41,912 nucleotides of DNA from Pseudomonadota bacterium. Its GTDB lineage: Bacteria > Pseudomonadota > Gammaproteobacteria > Thiotrichales > Thiotrichaceae. Under the pieces are notes generated by a model. It saw only the letters and a program-made list of their open reading frames with translations. It made no database searches and was not told the DNA's origin. The stretch is taken from NCBI GenBank assembly GCA_002747435.1, contig PDPH01000018.1, forward strand, positions 1 to 41,912, in the 5' to 3' direction. The position numbers and the translations under genes are program-made. Below are positions 21,074 through 28,719 of the stretch, piece after piece (within the stretch, counting starts at the first letter, position 1; the number at the start of each line of letters is the position of its first letter).

Positions 21074-22189
21074 ATGATATCCGTATTTCTAAAAAATGCC
21101 ACTACAGTGATGGCGTTGGTGCTTAGTCTGCAAGGCTGTGTAACAGCCGGCGTTTTTCCTGAAAGCGTTAACGGGCAAGCGCTACCCTCCTTGTCCCCTA
21201 TGCTAGAAACGGTCACGCCGACTGTTGTTAATATCAGAACAGAGGGCAAACAAAAGTTAGATGAATCGCTTATGCGTGACCCATTTTTTAAACGTTTTTT
21301 TGGGGACATGGGTGAGCGTCGCATTGATGGCACAGGTTCCGGGGTGATTGTACATGCCCAACTCGGACACATTCTAACCAATTACCATGTATTAGAAGGT
21401 GCAGAGCGTATTACTGTAACCCTGCATGACGGACGAGAACTTAATGCTGCCATTGTAGGCGCTGACCCTAAAATTGATCTGGCCATTATTAAAATTGAAG
21501 CCCCCGACCTAAACGCTATTCGCTTTGGTAACTCCGAGGATTTGCGCGTTGGCGACTTTGTGGTAGCTATTGGCAACCCCTACGGCATCGGCCAATCAGT
21601 CACTTCCGGCATTATTAGCGCCCTCCACCGTAACCCGGGTATAGGTGAATATGAGAATTTTATTCAAACCGACGCGTCTATTAATTTGGGCAACTCGGGC
21701 GGAGCTTTAGTCAACTTACGTGGTGAGCTCATTGGTATTAATACAGCTATTTTAGGCGGACAAAGCGGCGGCAATATAGGTATTGGCTTCGCCATTCCCA
21801 TCAATACCGCAGCGAGCATCGTTGATCAGATTAGTCGTTACGGCGAAGTTGAGCGTGGTTTATTGGGCGTGGAAATTATTGATGTTGATCCACGCACTGC
21901 GACCCATTCCGGCTTACCTGCTAATACAGGCGCACTCATTGAGCGTGTCTTCAATGGATCTTCAGCCGAGGCAGCCGGTCTAGAAGCCGGTGATGTGATT
22001 TTGCGTCTAAATCAATCATTGATTCGGGGGGCTAGCGATGTAAAAAGCATGCTAGGCTCTTTGCGGGTGGGTACGCCTGTAGAAATCATCTACATACGCT
22101 CAGGAACCACTTATCGCACCCAAACTAATATTGGCTCTACAGACTCCATCAGAGAAAGCAAGCAAAAACCTTTTTGGGAGGATAATTAA
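21074..22189 (+). CDS. DegS/AlgW-like serine protease with one PDZ domain, probable lipoprotein
   Basis: Periplasmic HtrA-family protease. The 371-residue product has a trypsin-like domain with catalytic His105 (TNYHVLEG), Asp135 (PKIDLAII) and Ser208 (NLGNSGGALV), then a single PDZ domain (about 260-355: GALIERVFNGSSAEAAGLEAGDVI). One PDZ and about 370 residues fit DegS/AlgW rather than the two-PDZ DegP/DegQ. The N-terminus differs from the DegS anchor: a short hydrophobic segment ends in LSLQGC, a fair lipobox with Cys22 and no Asp at +2, suggesting a lipoprotein. DegS starts the sigma-E envelope stress cascade; whether this one does is not shown by the window. Start ATG 21074 lacks a good ribosome site. 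Confidence 0.85.
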   Translation: MISVFLKNATTVMALVLSLQGCVTAGVFPESVNGQALPSLSPMLETVTPTVVNIRTEGKQKLDESLMRDPFFKRFFGDMGERRIDGTGSGVIVHAQLGHILTNYHVLEGAERITVTLHDGRELNAAIVGADPKIDLAIIKIEAPDLNAIRFGNSEDLRVGDFVVAIGNPYGIGQSVTSGIISALHRNPGIGEYENFIQTDASINLGNSGGALVNLRGELIGINTAILGGQSGGNIGIGFAIPINTAASIVDQISRYGEVERGLLGVEIIDVDPRTATHSGLPANTGALIERVFNGSSAEAAGLEAGDVILRLNQSLIRGASDVKSMLGSLRVGTPVEIIYIRSGTTYRTQTNIGSTDSIRESKQKPFWEDN

Positions 22190-22229
22190 TACGAATGCAG
22201 CTAGACCACTATTTTACGCTTCATCCACT

Positions 22230-22257
22230 TTTACATAATGAAAAAAAATGCTATAAA
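22230..22257 (+). promoter_or_regulatory. Promoter of the structured RNA
   Basis: TTTACA (22230-22235) and TATAAA (22252-22257) are 16 bases apart, and a TG at 22249-22250 gives an extended -10 element (TGnTATAAA). It is the best + strand promoter match in this 380-base gap, and transcription would start near 22264, just before the first hairpin. Confidence 0.6.
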
Positions 22258-22263
22258 TATGGC

Positions 22264-22518
22264 ATCTGATACAGCTTACATTCATTTTTGATCCTTTTGA
22301 TCCTGTTAGTTGTAAGCTGTGAAGAATTTTGCTACAAGTGTTAGGTAGTTTTGGCAATTTGTAGCGAATGTCTCCGCGAAGCATAGGAGCACAATACTGA
22401 AAGCGCTAAAGCCCGGCGCTGTTGTGTTTCTTTTGCGGATACAGGTTTGGCATCCCCAATCCAGACCTGTTTATTAAACCCCGGCTTTTAGACCCCCTGT
22501 TTGGCCGGGGTTCTTTTT
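22264..22518 (+). ncRNA. Candidate structured small RNA beside engB
   Basis: Between the protease gene and the convergent engB, a promoter is followed by four separate hairpins and a strong terminator, with no convincing ORF. Stem 1: ACAGCTTACA 22271-22280 with TGTAAGCTGT 22311-22320. Stem 2: 22328-22337 with 22359-22368 (10 bp, one G-U). Stem 3: TCCGCGAA 22373-22380 with TTTGCGGA 22432-22439, enclosing CACAA/TTGTG and AGCGC/GCGCT. Stem 4: 22441-22450 with 22461-22470 (10 bp, one G-U, loop CATCCCCAAT). The terminator hairpin follows. C-rich loops could pair with ribosome-binding sites. Spot 42 in E. coli and ErsA in Pseudomonas lie in the same place next to engB; sequence similarity to Spot 42 is not evident. 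An unusually long 3' UTR of the protease mRNA is the main alternative. Confidence 0.6.
22477..22518 (+). terminator. Strong intrinsic terminator
   Basis: AACCCCGGC (22477-22485) and GCCGGGGTT (22504-22512) form a 9-bp GC-rich stem, followed by CTTTTT. The loop is C-rich (ACCCCCTG). The T run is only on the + strand side, so it ends + strand transcripts, not engB. Confidence 0.85.
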
Positions 22519-22569
22519 CGTTGGCCTTATAGTAGCGCCTTGAAAATGAACAACTACTGAACTTCTGTA

Positions 22570-23181
22570 TCAAGCTTTTGATGGATGCAAAGCTAACCAA
22601 TCTGACAAAACCTCATAAAGCTCGTCCAAACCTTGCCCTGTTTCCGCAGAGAAAATCTGAGCGCTTGCTGTAAATGACTCATTTTTTAGCTGTTTACATA
22701 CCTCAAACAGCGTCGCATTCGCAGGGCCACGTTTCAACTTATCTGCTTTATTGAGCAAGATATGCACCGCCCAAGTTTGAAACTCCGCCCAAGCCAATAG
22801 TTTTTTATCAAATTCTGCCATTGGATGGCGTATATCCATGACTAATATTAACCCTTTGAGATTTTTTCGCGTGGTAAGATAGGTTTCTATGAATTTTTGC
22901 CATTGCAGTTTGATATTTTCAGGAACTTTGGCATAGCCATACCCAGGCAAATCTACTAGGTGATTTTCATCAGGCAAGCCAAAAAAGTTAATAAGCTGGG
23001 TACGTCCAGGCGTTTTACTAGTACGAGCCAAGCCCTTTTGGGAACACAAGCGATTGATTGTGCTGGACTTACCGGAGTTTGAACGTCCTGCGAAGGCTGC
23101 CTCAAGTCCTATCTCCGCTGGAAGGGAGCTGGGGCTGGCGGCGCTTTGAGTGAAATTGGCTTGCTGAAAATAATGCTGCAT
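22570..23181 (-). CDS. engB: Ribosome-biogenesis GTPase EngB (YihA/YsxC)
   Basis: GTPase needed for assembly of the large ribosomal subunit and often linked to division. From ATG 23181 the protein has 203 residues, the usual size. G1 is GRSNSGKSS (32-40), G2 TPGRTQ, G3 DLPGYGYA (77-84) and G4 NKAD (144-147). A longer frame reaches 23298 with a TTG start, but its extra residues do not look like the family and would run into the cytochrome c4 leader. The gene is divergent from cytochrome c4, the same order as in Pseudomonas and many Betaproteobacteria. Confidence 0.95.
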   Translation of the reverse strand: MQHYFQQANFTQSAASPSSLPAEIGLEAAFAGRSNSGKSSTINRLCSQKGLARTSKTPGRTQLINFFGLPDENHLVDLPGYGYAKVPENIKLQWQKFIETYLTTRKNLKGLILVMDIRHPMAEFDKKLLAWAEFQTWAVHILLNKADKLKRGPANATLFEVCKQLKNESFTASAQIFSAETGQGLDELYEVLSDWLALHPSKA

Positions 23182-23338
23182 GGCTTCAGGTTCTCTATGA
23201 GTAGATTGGGTAGATTTTTTGCGGTTTGACGGCCTGATATGATATACAATTCCGTCACTTTTGGAGCTAATCGGGCGGATATCCTCTCGGTCAATCAAAT
23301 ATGTAGCTTTAATTTAGATGTTTTTGGGAGCACCTTAG

Positions 23339-23968
23339 ATGAAAAAAACACTCATCATAGCACTGGCAGCCTGCGCTGTTGGCACCTCTTCTGCTTGGGC
23401 AACAGATGCACAAGCACCCTTAAAAGGCGACGCAGCGGCAGGTAAGTCTAAATCTATGACTTGCGCTGCTTGTCATGGCGCGGATGGTAACAGCAGTAAC
23501 CCCGAGTGGCCATCACTAGCAGGCCAACATGAGTCTTACTTGTTTAAACAACTTCAGGATTTTAAAGCAGAACGTCGTGTTAACGCTTCCATGGCTCCAA
23601 TGGTTGCGCCCTTGACCGAGCAAGACATGGCCGACCTCGCAGCTTATTTTTCCAGCCAGCCGCGCAAAGCGGGCGAAGCTGATCAGACACAAGTTACCTT
23701 AGGTGAGCAAATTTTCAAAGGCGGTAATAATGCCTCTGGCGTAGCGGCCTGTGCTGCTTGTCATAGCCCTACTGGTAATGGCAACCCAGCCGCTAATTTT
23801 CCACTGCTAGCGAGCACTCACCCTACTTACACTAGTATTCAATTAAACGCTTTCCGCAAAGGTGAGCGTGCCAATGATGCAGGTCAAATGATGCGCAATG
23901 TTGCCACCAAAATGACTGATGCTGAAATTAAAGCAGTGTCTGAATACATCGCAGGTTTACAACCATAA
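23339..23968 (+). CDS. Diheme cytochrome c4
   Basis: Periplasmic electron carrier between the bc1 complex and terminal oxidases. The 209-residue precursor has a signal peptide (MKKTLIIALAACAVGTSSAWA), then two cytochrome c domains, each with a CAACH heme site (42-46 and 138-142). The distal Met ligands are expected in MAPMVAPLTEQD and QMMRNVATKMTD. A GGGAG ribosome site lies before ATG 23339. It heads a set of cytochrome maturation genes on the same strand, separated from resB by a terminator-like hairpin. Confidence 0.95.
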   Translation: MKKTLIIALAACAVGTSSAWATDAQAPLKGDAAAGKSKSMTCAACHGADGNSSNPEWPSLAGQHESYLFKQLQDFKAERRVNASMAPMVAPLTEQDMADLAAYFSSQPRKAGEADQTQVTLGEQIFKGGNNASGVAACAACHSPTGNGNPAANFPLLASTHPTYTSIQLNAFRKGERANDAGQMMRNVATKMTDAEIKAVSEYIAGLQP

Positions 23969-24001
23969 TTTGCAGTATCGGAATATTCTGATGTATATAC
24001 G

Positions 24002-24029
24002 GGGTGGCTTATGCCACCCTTTGTTTTTT
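24002..24029 (+). terminator. Intrinsic terminator after cytochrome c4
   Basis: GGGTGGC (24002-24008) and GCCACCC (24013-24019) form a 7-bp stem with a TTAT loop, followed by TTTGTTTTTT. It ends 40 bases before the resB start, so cytochrome c4 would be made mostly from a short separate mRNA, with partial read-through to resB. Confidence 0.85.
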
Positions 24030-24068
24030 AAGCTTACAGTATTGCCACCCTTCACCCAGAGTTCCTGC

Positions 24069-26045
24069 ATGAATACCTCTCGCTCCGCTACAGCCCGTTT
24101 AGTCGACTTCCTCGGTTCTATGTATCTAGCTATCACGCTGCTGATTATTTTGGCACTGGCATCCGTGATAGGCACAGCACTGCAACAAAACCAGCCCTAC
24201 CCTGACTATGAGATCAAACTAGGCAAATTCTGGTTTGAATTGTTCCGTACACTGGGTCTATACGATCTCTATTCAACGCCTTGGTTCTTGCTCATTTTAG
24301 GTTTCTTACTCGTTTCCACTACAACCTGTGTAGCACGTAATACCCCTAGTATGCTACAAGAATTACGTCACTTCAGGGAAAATGCGCAGAAAAAATCCTT
24401 ACAAGCGATGGCTCACACAGCCACTTTTACGACCCAACAATCTCAAGAAACCGTAAAAGAGCTCGCCCAACAAGTCTATAAAGCTGAAAACTTTCGCTAC
24501 CGCGAAAACCAAAACAATACGGCTGTTGTTTTGGCTGCGATGAAAGGCGGAACGAATAAATGGGGCTACTGGCTAACCCATATTGGTATTATTGTTATCT
24601 GTATTGGTGGCTTGATGGACAGCCGTTTACCTTTGATGATTAGTGAGTGGAAAGGTGATCTAAAACCAGAAACTCGTAATATACCCGCTTCCCAAGTACC
24701 GCCAGAAAGTCGTTTAGACAGCAATACCTTTTCTTTCCGTGGCTCAGTCGATATTCCAGAAGGACGACGTGCCAATATTATTTTCTTACCCATGCGTGAT
24801 GGTTACTTAGTACAACGCTTGCCATTTGAGGTTGAGGTTAAAGACTTTCGGGTTGAACATTACTCAACCGGTCAGCCCAAGTCATTTGAGAGCGACTTGC
24901 TGATTTATGACGCTGATCTGGAAGAGCCTATAGAACGAACCATTGCAGTTAATCATCCTCTGATTTACAAAGGTAACGCGATTTATCAAGCCAATTTTGG
25001 TGATGGCGGCTCGGAAATTCAGATGCGCTTACACCCTTTCAACAGTGAATATGCAGCCCAAGATTTAAGCGGCAAGGTGTTTGAATCCTACAAACTCAGC
25101 CGTGCTAAAGAAAGTTTTCAGCTAGAACTGAGTGAATTCAAACTATTCAATATCAATCCGGTCACTAATAGTGAGGGCAAAGAAGAACAAAAAAATATCG
25201 GTCCCAGCTTTACCTTCCGCTTGCGTAATGCTGCGGGCGAGGCTATCGAATACACCAATTACATGAATCCCATTGCCATAGAAGGCCGCCTCTATCTAGT
25301 CAGCGGTGTCCGCAAAAGCCCAACAGAACCGCAACGCTTTTTACATATACCAGCCGATGACAAAGGCAGCAGTGAGCTATTTTTCAAGTTTATGAAAGCC
25401 TTGCAAGATGAAACATATATTCGCGCAGCAGCATTAACGACCACACAACAAACCATGCAGAATGCTCAGATCAATAACTCCGAAATTGAAACGCAAATCG
25501 TAGATTCTATGGTGCATCTTACCATTACGTTTGCGCGGGAAGGTTTTGAGGGTATTTTTAATGACATTGATCAGCGATTCCCAGAAGAACAGCGAGATGC
25601 GGTACGCGAAGCCTTTATGAAAGTCTTACAGGCTGCGTTACGCACAGTTTACAGCAATCTGCTAGAAAATGAGCAGGGTAGACAAAACCTAAGCGAGGCA
25701 GACTGGCTTTTTTTTGATGATAGCCTGAATGCAATAGCTAATCAGCCCTTTTATGGTTCGCCGTGGTTTATTCAGATGACCGGATTCAAACATATTGAAG
25801 CGTCTGGCTTGCAAATTACCCGAGCCCCTGGGCAGCCTGTCGTCTATATAGGTTGTATTATGCTGGTCATTGGGGTTTTTCTGATGTTTTACATTGCACA
25901 GCGTAGAATATGGGTCAGAATAGAACCTCTGGATAACGGGCAAACTGAAGTAATATTAGCAGGTAGCTCTAATCGCCATAAACAGGACTTTGAAACCTAC
26001 TTCCAACGCTTGCAAAAAGCATTTCAGCAAGCACTTGCAACATGA
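24069..26045 (+). CDS. resB: Cytochrome c biogenesis protein ResB (CcsB-type, System II)
   Basis: Part of the System II machine that brings heme to the periplasm and attaches it to apocytochromes c. The ATG at 24069 gives 658 residues; the frame is open further upstream, but that part overlaps the cytochrome c4 end and the terminator. Membrane helices: two near the N-terminus (YLAITLLIILALASVIGTAL; TPWFLLILGFLLVSTTTCV), one at about 180 (WGYWLTHIGIIVICIGGL) and one near the C-terminus (VVYIGCIMLVIGVFLMFYIA). Between the last two lies a large periplasmic domain of about 400 residues. This is the ResB layout. The next gene is its ResC/CcsA partner, 9 bases away. Confidence 0.92.
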   Translation: MNTSRSATARLVDFLGSMYLAITLLIILALASVIGTALQQNQPYPDYEIKLGKFWFELFRTLGLYDLYSTPWFLLILGFLLVSTTTCVARNTPSMLQELRHFRENAQKKSLQAMAHTATFTTQQSQETVKELAQQVYKAENFRYRENQNNTAVVLAAMKGGTNKWGYWLTHIGIIVICIGGLMDSRLPLMISEWKGDLKPETRNIPASQVPPESRLDSNTFSFRGSVDIPEGRRANIIFLPMRDGYLVQRLPFEVEVKDFRVEHYSTGQPKSFESDLLIYDADLEEPIERTIAVNHPLIYKGNAIYQANFGDGGSEIQMRLHPFNSEYAAQDLSGKVFESYKLSRAKESFQLELSEFKLFNINPVTNSEGKEEQKNIGPSFTFRLRNAAGEAIEYTNYMNPIAIEGRLYLVSGVRKSPTEPQRFLHIPADDKGSSELFFKFMKALQDETYIRAAALTTTQQTMQNAQINNSEIETQIVDSMVHLTITFAREGFEGIFNDIDQRFPEEQRDAVREAFMKVLQAALRTVYSNLLENEQGRQNLSEADWLFFDDSLNAIANQPFYGSPWFIQMTGFKHIEASGLQITRAPGQPVVYIGCIMLVIGVFLMFYIAQRRIWVRIEPLDNGQTEVILAGSSNRHKQDFETYFQRLQKAFQQALAT

Positions 26046-26054
26046 GGCAAACAA

Positions 26055-27233
26055 ATGTCAGTTCCACAAGAAGCAATGCAGGAATTTCTTAACAAGCCCA
26101 GCTTGTTGCAGAAACTAAAACCATTGGATTTAATCTGGGCCGTGCTGCTTATCATTGGCACAGTCTATGCCTTTATTCATTACTCGTCCTACATGGACAT
26201 TTTTGAGCAATCCTTCTTAATCTTGTCAGCAGCATCCTTGATTGCACTAGGCTGGTTTTGGCGCTCGATAGAACCTTATACTGCGATAGTGACTTTATTT
26301 AGCTTATTGAGCATTGGGTTATACAGTGGTGTTTATGCAAATGGCGAGCTCGTATTTGGCTTAAAATACTTGTTCTCCAGCCAATCGGCAATTATGTGGA
26401 TGAGCGCTCTGTTTATCTTAGCTACTGCATTTTACCTTGGTGGATTAATTGCTAAAAATGACTTTTTGGAAAAAACAGGTTCAGGTTTAACTTGGACAGC
26501 AGCGGTTATGGGTTTTACTGGATTGATGGTACGTTGGTATGAGTCCTACTTAGTTGATCCCGAGTTTGGCCATATTCCAGTCAGTAACCTATACGAAGTC
26601 TTTATTCTCTTTTGCGTCATTACCGCTTTAATCTACTTGTACTATGAGCAACGCTACAGCAATCGCAAAATGGGCTTCTTTGTATCATTAGTCATTAGTG
26701 CTGCTGTCGGCTTTTTACTGTGGTATAGCTTTGATCGTGGTGCCCATGAGATTCGTCCTTTAGTGCCTGCACTGAAAAGCTACTGGATGAAAATACATGT
26801 ACCTGCGAATTTTATTGGGTACGGTGCTTTTGCCTTGGCAGCGATGACGAGTGTAGCTTACCTCATCAAACATTATGCGCACCAAAAGGCTCCTGATAGG
26901 TATGTAGACAGTCGTTTACCTTCACTGACACTTATTGATGACATCACTTATAAAGCTATAGCACTGGGCTTTGCTTTCTTTACGATTGCCACTGTTTTGG
27001 GTGCAATGTGGGCCGCAGAAGCTTGGGGAAGTTATTGGTCTTGGGATCCCAAAGAGACATGGGCCTTAATTGTGTGGTTAAATTATGCAGCTTGGCTTCA
27101 TTTGAGATTTACCAAAGGCTGGCGTGGAGTTCCTATGGCATGGTGGGCCATTATAGGCTTACTGATTACACTGATCGCATTTTTGGGCGTAAACATGTTC
27201 CTGTCGGGACTACACGCTTACGGTGAACTTTAA
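26055..27233 (+). CDS. ccsB: Cytochrome c heme-handling protein CcsA/ResC family (named CcsB)
   Basis: Second half of the System II cytochrome c synthetase, an integral membrane protein. The 392 residues hold about eight hydrophobic helices and the tryptophan-rich WWD heme motif WGSYWSWDPKETW (324-336). The conserved heme-ligand histidines are also visible: His173 (FGHIP), His248 (KIHVPANF) and His349 (AWLHLR). Start ATG 26055 has GAGG nearby. With resB it makes a complete System II pair, so no Ccm (System I) genes are needed for c-type cytochromes. Confidence 0.93.
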   Translation: MSVPQEAMQEFLNKPSLLQKLKPLDLIWAVLLIIGTVYAFIHYSSYMDIFEQSFLILSAASLIALGWFWRSIEPYTAIVTLFSLLSIGLYSGVYANGELVFGLKYLFSSQSAIMWMSALFILATAFYLGGLIAKNDFLEKTGSGLTWTAAVMGFTGLMVRWYESYLVDPEFGHIPVSNLYEVFILFCVITALIYLYYEQRYSNRKMGFFVSLVISAAVGFLLWYSFDRGAHEIRPLVPALKSYWMKIHVPANFIGYGAFALAAMTSVAYLIKHYAHQKAPDRYVDSRLPSLTLIDDITYKAIALGFAFFTIATVLGAMWAAEAWGSYWSWDPKETWALIVWLNYAAWLHLRFTKGWRGVPMAWWAIIGLLITLIAFLGVNMFLSGLHAYGEL

Positions 27234-27238
27234 AAAAA

Positions 27239-27261
27239 GCCTTTTGTCTCAGGCAAAAGGC
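27239..27261 (-). terminator. Hairpin with its T run on the minus strand
   Basis: GCCTTTTG (27239-27246) and CAAAAGGC (27254-27261) pair perfectly. Seven A's precede it on the + strand, giving seven U's only for minus-strand RNA. It lies between ccsB and dsbA, both on the + strand, so it would stop antisense transcription; on the + strand it lacks a T run. Confidence 0.5.
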
Positions 27262-27344
27262 AGTCACCTCAATAGATTGACGACAGATTGACAAATGCTG
27301 TCGCTTGTGAAAAAAATGACGATCACACCATCATGGAGAAAACA

Positions 27345-28031
27345 ATGAAAGTTGCACTAAAATCTCTGTTACCTGCTCTGGCAGGTTTATTACTGGCACT
27401 GTCAGGTTGCATGACAGACTTGCAAGCAGAAAGTGCCAGCAACCCTTCCACACCAACCACGACCAGTACAGCCAATTATGTGGAAGGCAAACAATACTCC
27501 GTTATTGCCACGCCGATTCCGACACAAGCACCAGAAGGTCAGACCGAGGTAACAGAAATTTTTTGGTATGGCTGCCCACATTGCTACCATCTTGAGTCAA
27601 CCATGCAGGCTTACATTGAGCAAAAACCTGAAAATGTTTTCTTCAACCGTGTTCCTGCTACATTGAGCTCGCTTTGGGCTTTCCATGCCAAAATGTTCTA
27701 TGTAGGCGCTTTGCTTGACCCCAAGAACAGCAAACACGTCCATACTAAATTATTTGATGCTTTCAACAAGCAAAACCGCCGTATTACTAATGATGGTGCA
27801 GCACGTCGCTACTTTGAATCTTTGGGCTTTAAAACAGAAGACATCAACAGCGCCATGAAGTCACCTGAGCTACAGGCTTATATGAACCATGCGACTAAAG
27901 TAAGTAAGAAATCAGGCATTGATTCTGTCCCTTCTATTATTGTAAATGGTAAATATTTGACAGGTCCTGCTTTCATGTCACCGAGCGACAATTTGATTGA
28001 TGTAATTAACTATCTAACCTCTTTAAAGTAA
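27345..28031 (+). CDS. dsbA: Thiol:disulfide oxidoreductase DsbA, predicted lipoprotein
   Basis: Introduces disulfide bonds into exported proteins. ATG 27345 is preferred because GGAG lies 6 bases upstream. The product is 228 residues: a signal with lipobox LALSGC (Cys22), a Ser/Thr/Pro linker, and a thioredoxin fold with active site CPHC (77-80) and the cis-Pro loop DSVPSIIVNG. Between them lies the DsbA helical insertion (LWAFHAKMFYVGALL). CPHC is the E. coli DsbA motif, which makes it strongly oxidising. Most DsbA are soluble; the lipid anchor is less common. In Pseudomonas dsbA also lies near cytochrome c4 and engB. Here it may serve cytochrome maturation. Confidence 0.92.
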   Translation: MKVALKSLLPALAGLLLALSGCMTDLQAESASNPSTPTTTSTANYVEGKQYSVIATPIPTQAPEGQTEVTEIFWYGCPHCYHLESTMQAYIEQKPENVFFNRVPATLSSLWAFHAKMFYVGALLDPKNSKHVHTKLFDAFNKQNRRITNDGAARRYFESLGFKTEDINSAMKSPELQAYMNHATKVSKKSGIDSVPSIIVNGKYLTGPAFMSPSDNLIDVINYLTSLK

Positions 28032-28066
28032 ACTGCTCAACTTAAGTCTAACTCAATAGGTATGCC

Positions 28067-28711
28067 ATGCGTAAATTAAACTTGCTTGACAAAGTATTAG
28101 ATGAAATTGCTCATTCCTTGCAAACAACGCATGGCACACCGACTACTACCGAACGCACTAACCCTGCTCAGGGGCTACAAGAACGTGCGCCTCTCAATGA
28201 TGCAGAACGTAAATTATCAGGCCGTTTGATGCGCATTAATCATGCGGGTGAAGTTGCTGCACAAGGTTTATACCGAGGTCAAGCGATGACCGCTCGCCTA
28301 GCTGATGTCAGAGAAAAAATGGAGCGCGCGGCTCTGGAAGAGAATGATCATTTAGATTGGTGTCGACAACGTCTTCAAGCGCTAGATACCCATGCCAGCT
28401 ACTTAAATCCGGTGTGGTACTGGGGCTCATTTACAATAGGAGCCAGCGCTGGATTACTTGGTGATAAATGGAGCTTAGGTTTTGTGAAGGAAACGGAAGA
28501 CCAGGTAGAACAACATTTAAATCAGCATTTGACCCGCTTACCGCCTAATGATCTGCCCAGCACCGTTATTCTACAACAAATGAAAGAAGATGAAATACGG
28601 CACGGCAACGCTGCGGTACAAGCCGGAGGCGTGAAACTACCTTGGCCTGTACGTAAAATTATGATGCCCATCATGTCGAAAATCATGACTGCCACCACTT
28701 ATCGTATCTAA
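28067..28711 (+). CDS. coq7: 3-demethoxyubiquinol 3-hydroxylase
   Basis: Di-iron monooxygenase of ubiquinone synthesis that hydroxylates demethoxyubiquinol at the membrane. The 214 residues have the family motifs RINHAGEVAAQGLYRGQ (Glu62), EENDH (Glu92, His95), ETEDQVEQH (Glu144) and EDEIRH (Glu176, His179), the carboxylate/His set for the two irons. Enterobacteria use UbiF instead; Coq7 is typical of Pseudomonas and many other Proteobacteria. It is 35 bases after dsbA and ends 8 bases before the convergent lipB, with no visible terminator between. Confidence 0.95.
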   Translation: MRKLNLLDKVLDEIAHSLQTTHGTPTTTERTNPAQGLQERAPLNDAERKLSGRLMRINHAGEVAAQGLYRGQAMTARLADVREKMERAALEENDHLDWCRQRLQALDTHASYLNPVWYWGSFTIGASAGLLGDKWSLGFVKETEDQVEQHLNQHLTRLPPNDLPSTVILQQMKEDEIRHGNAAVQAGGVKLPWPVRKIMMPIMSKIMTATTYRI

Positions 28712-28719
28712 TACCTTAT

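Noticed and set aside
22182..22320. Stem 1 (22271-22320) as the terminator of the protease gene
   Set aside because: It has a 30-base loop and no T run after it; it fits better as the first stem of the candidate RNA.
22368..22400. Ten-codon mini-ORF (start MSPRSIGAQ) inside the structured RNA
   Set aside because: It has no ribosome-binding site, overlaps stems 2 and 3, and is too short to separate from chance.
22406..22600. Minus-strand 64-codon frame across the terminator
   Set aside because: It runs through the terminator hairpin and into the 3' end of engB, has no ribosome site and no recognisable features.
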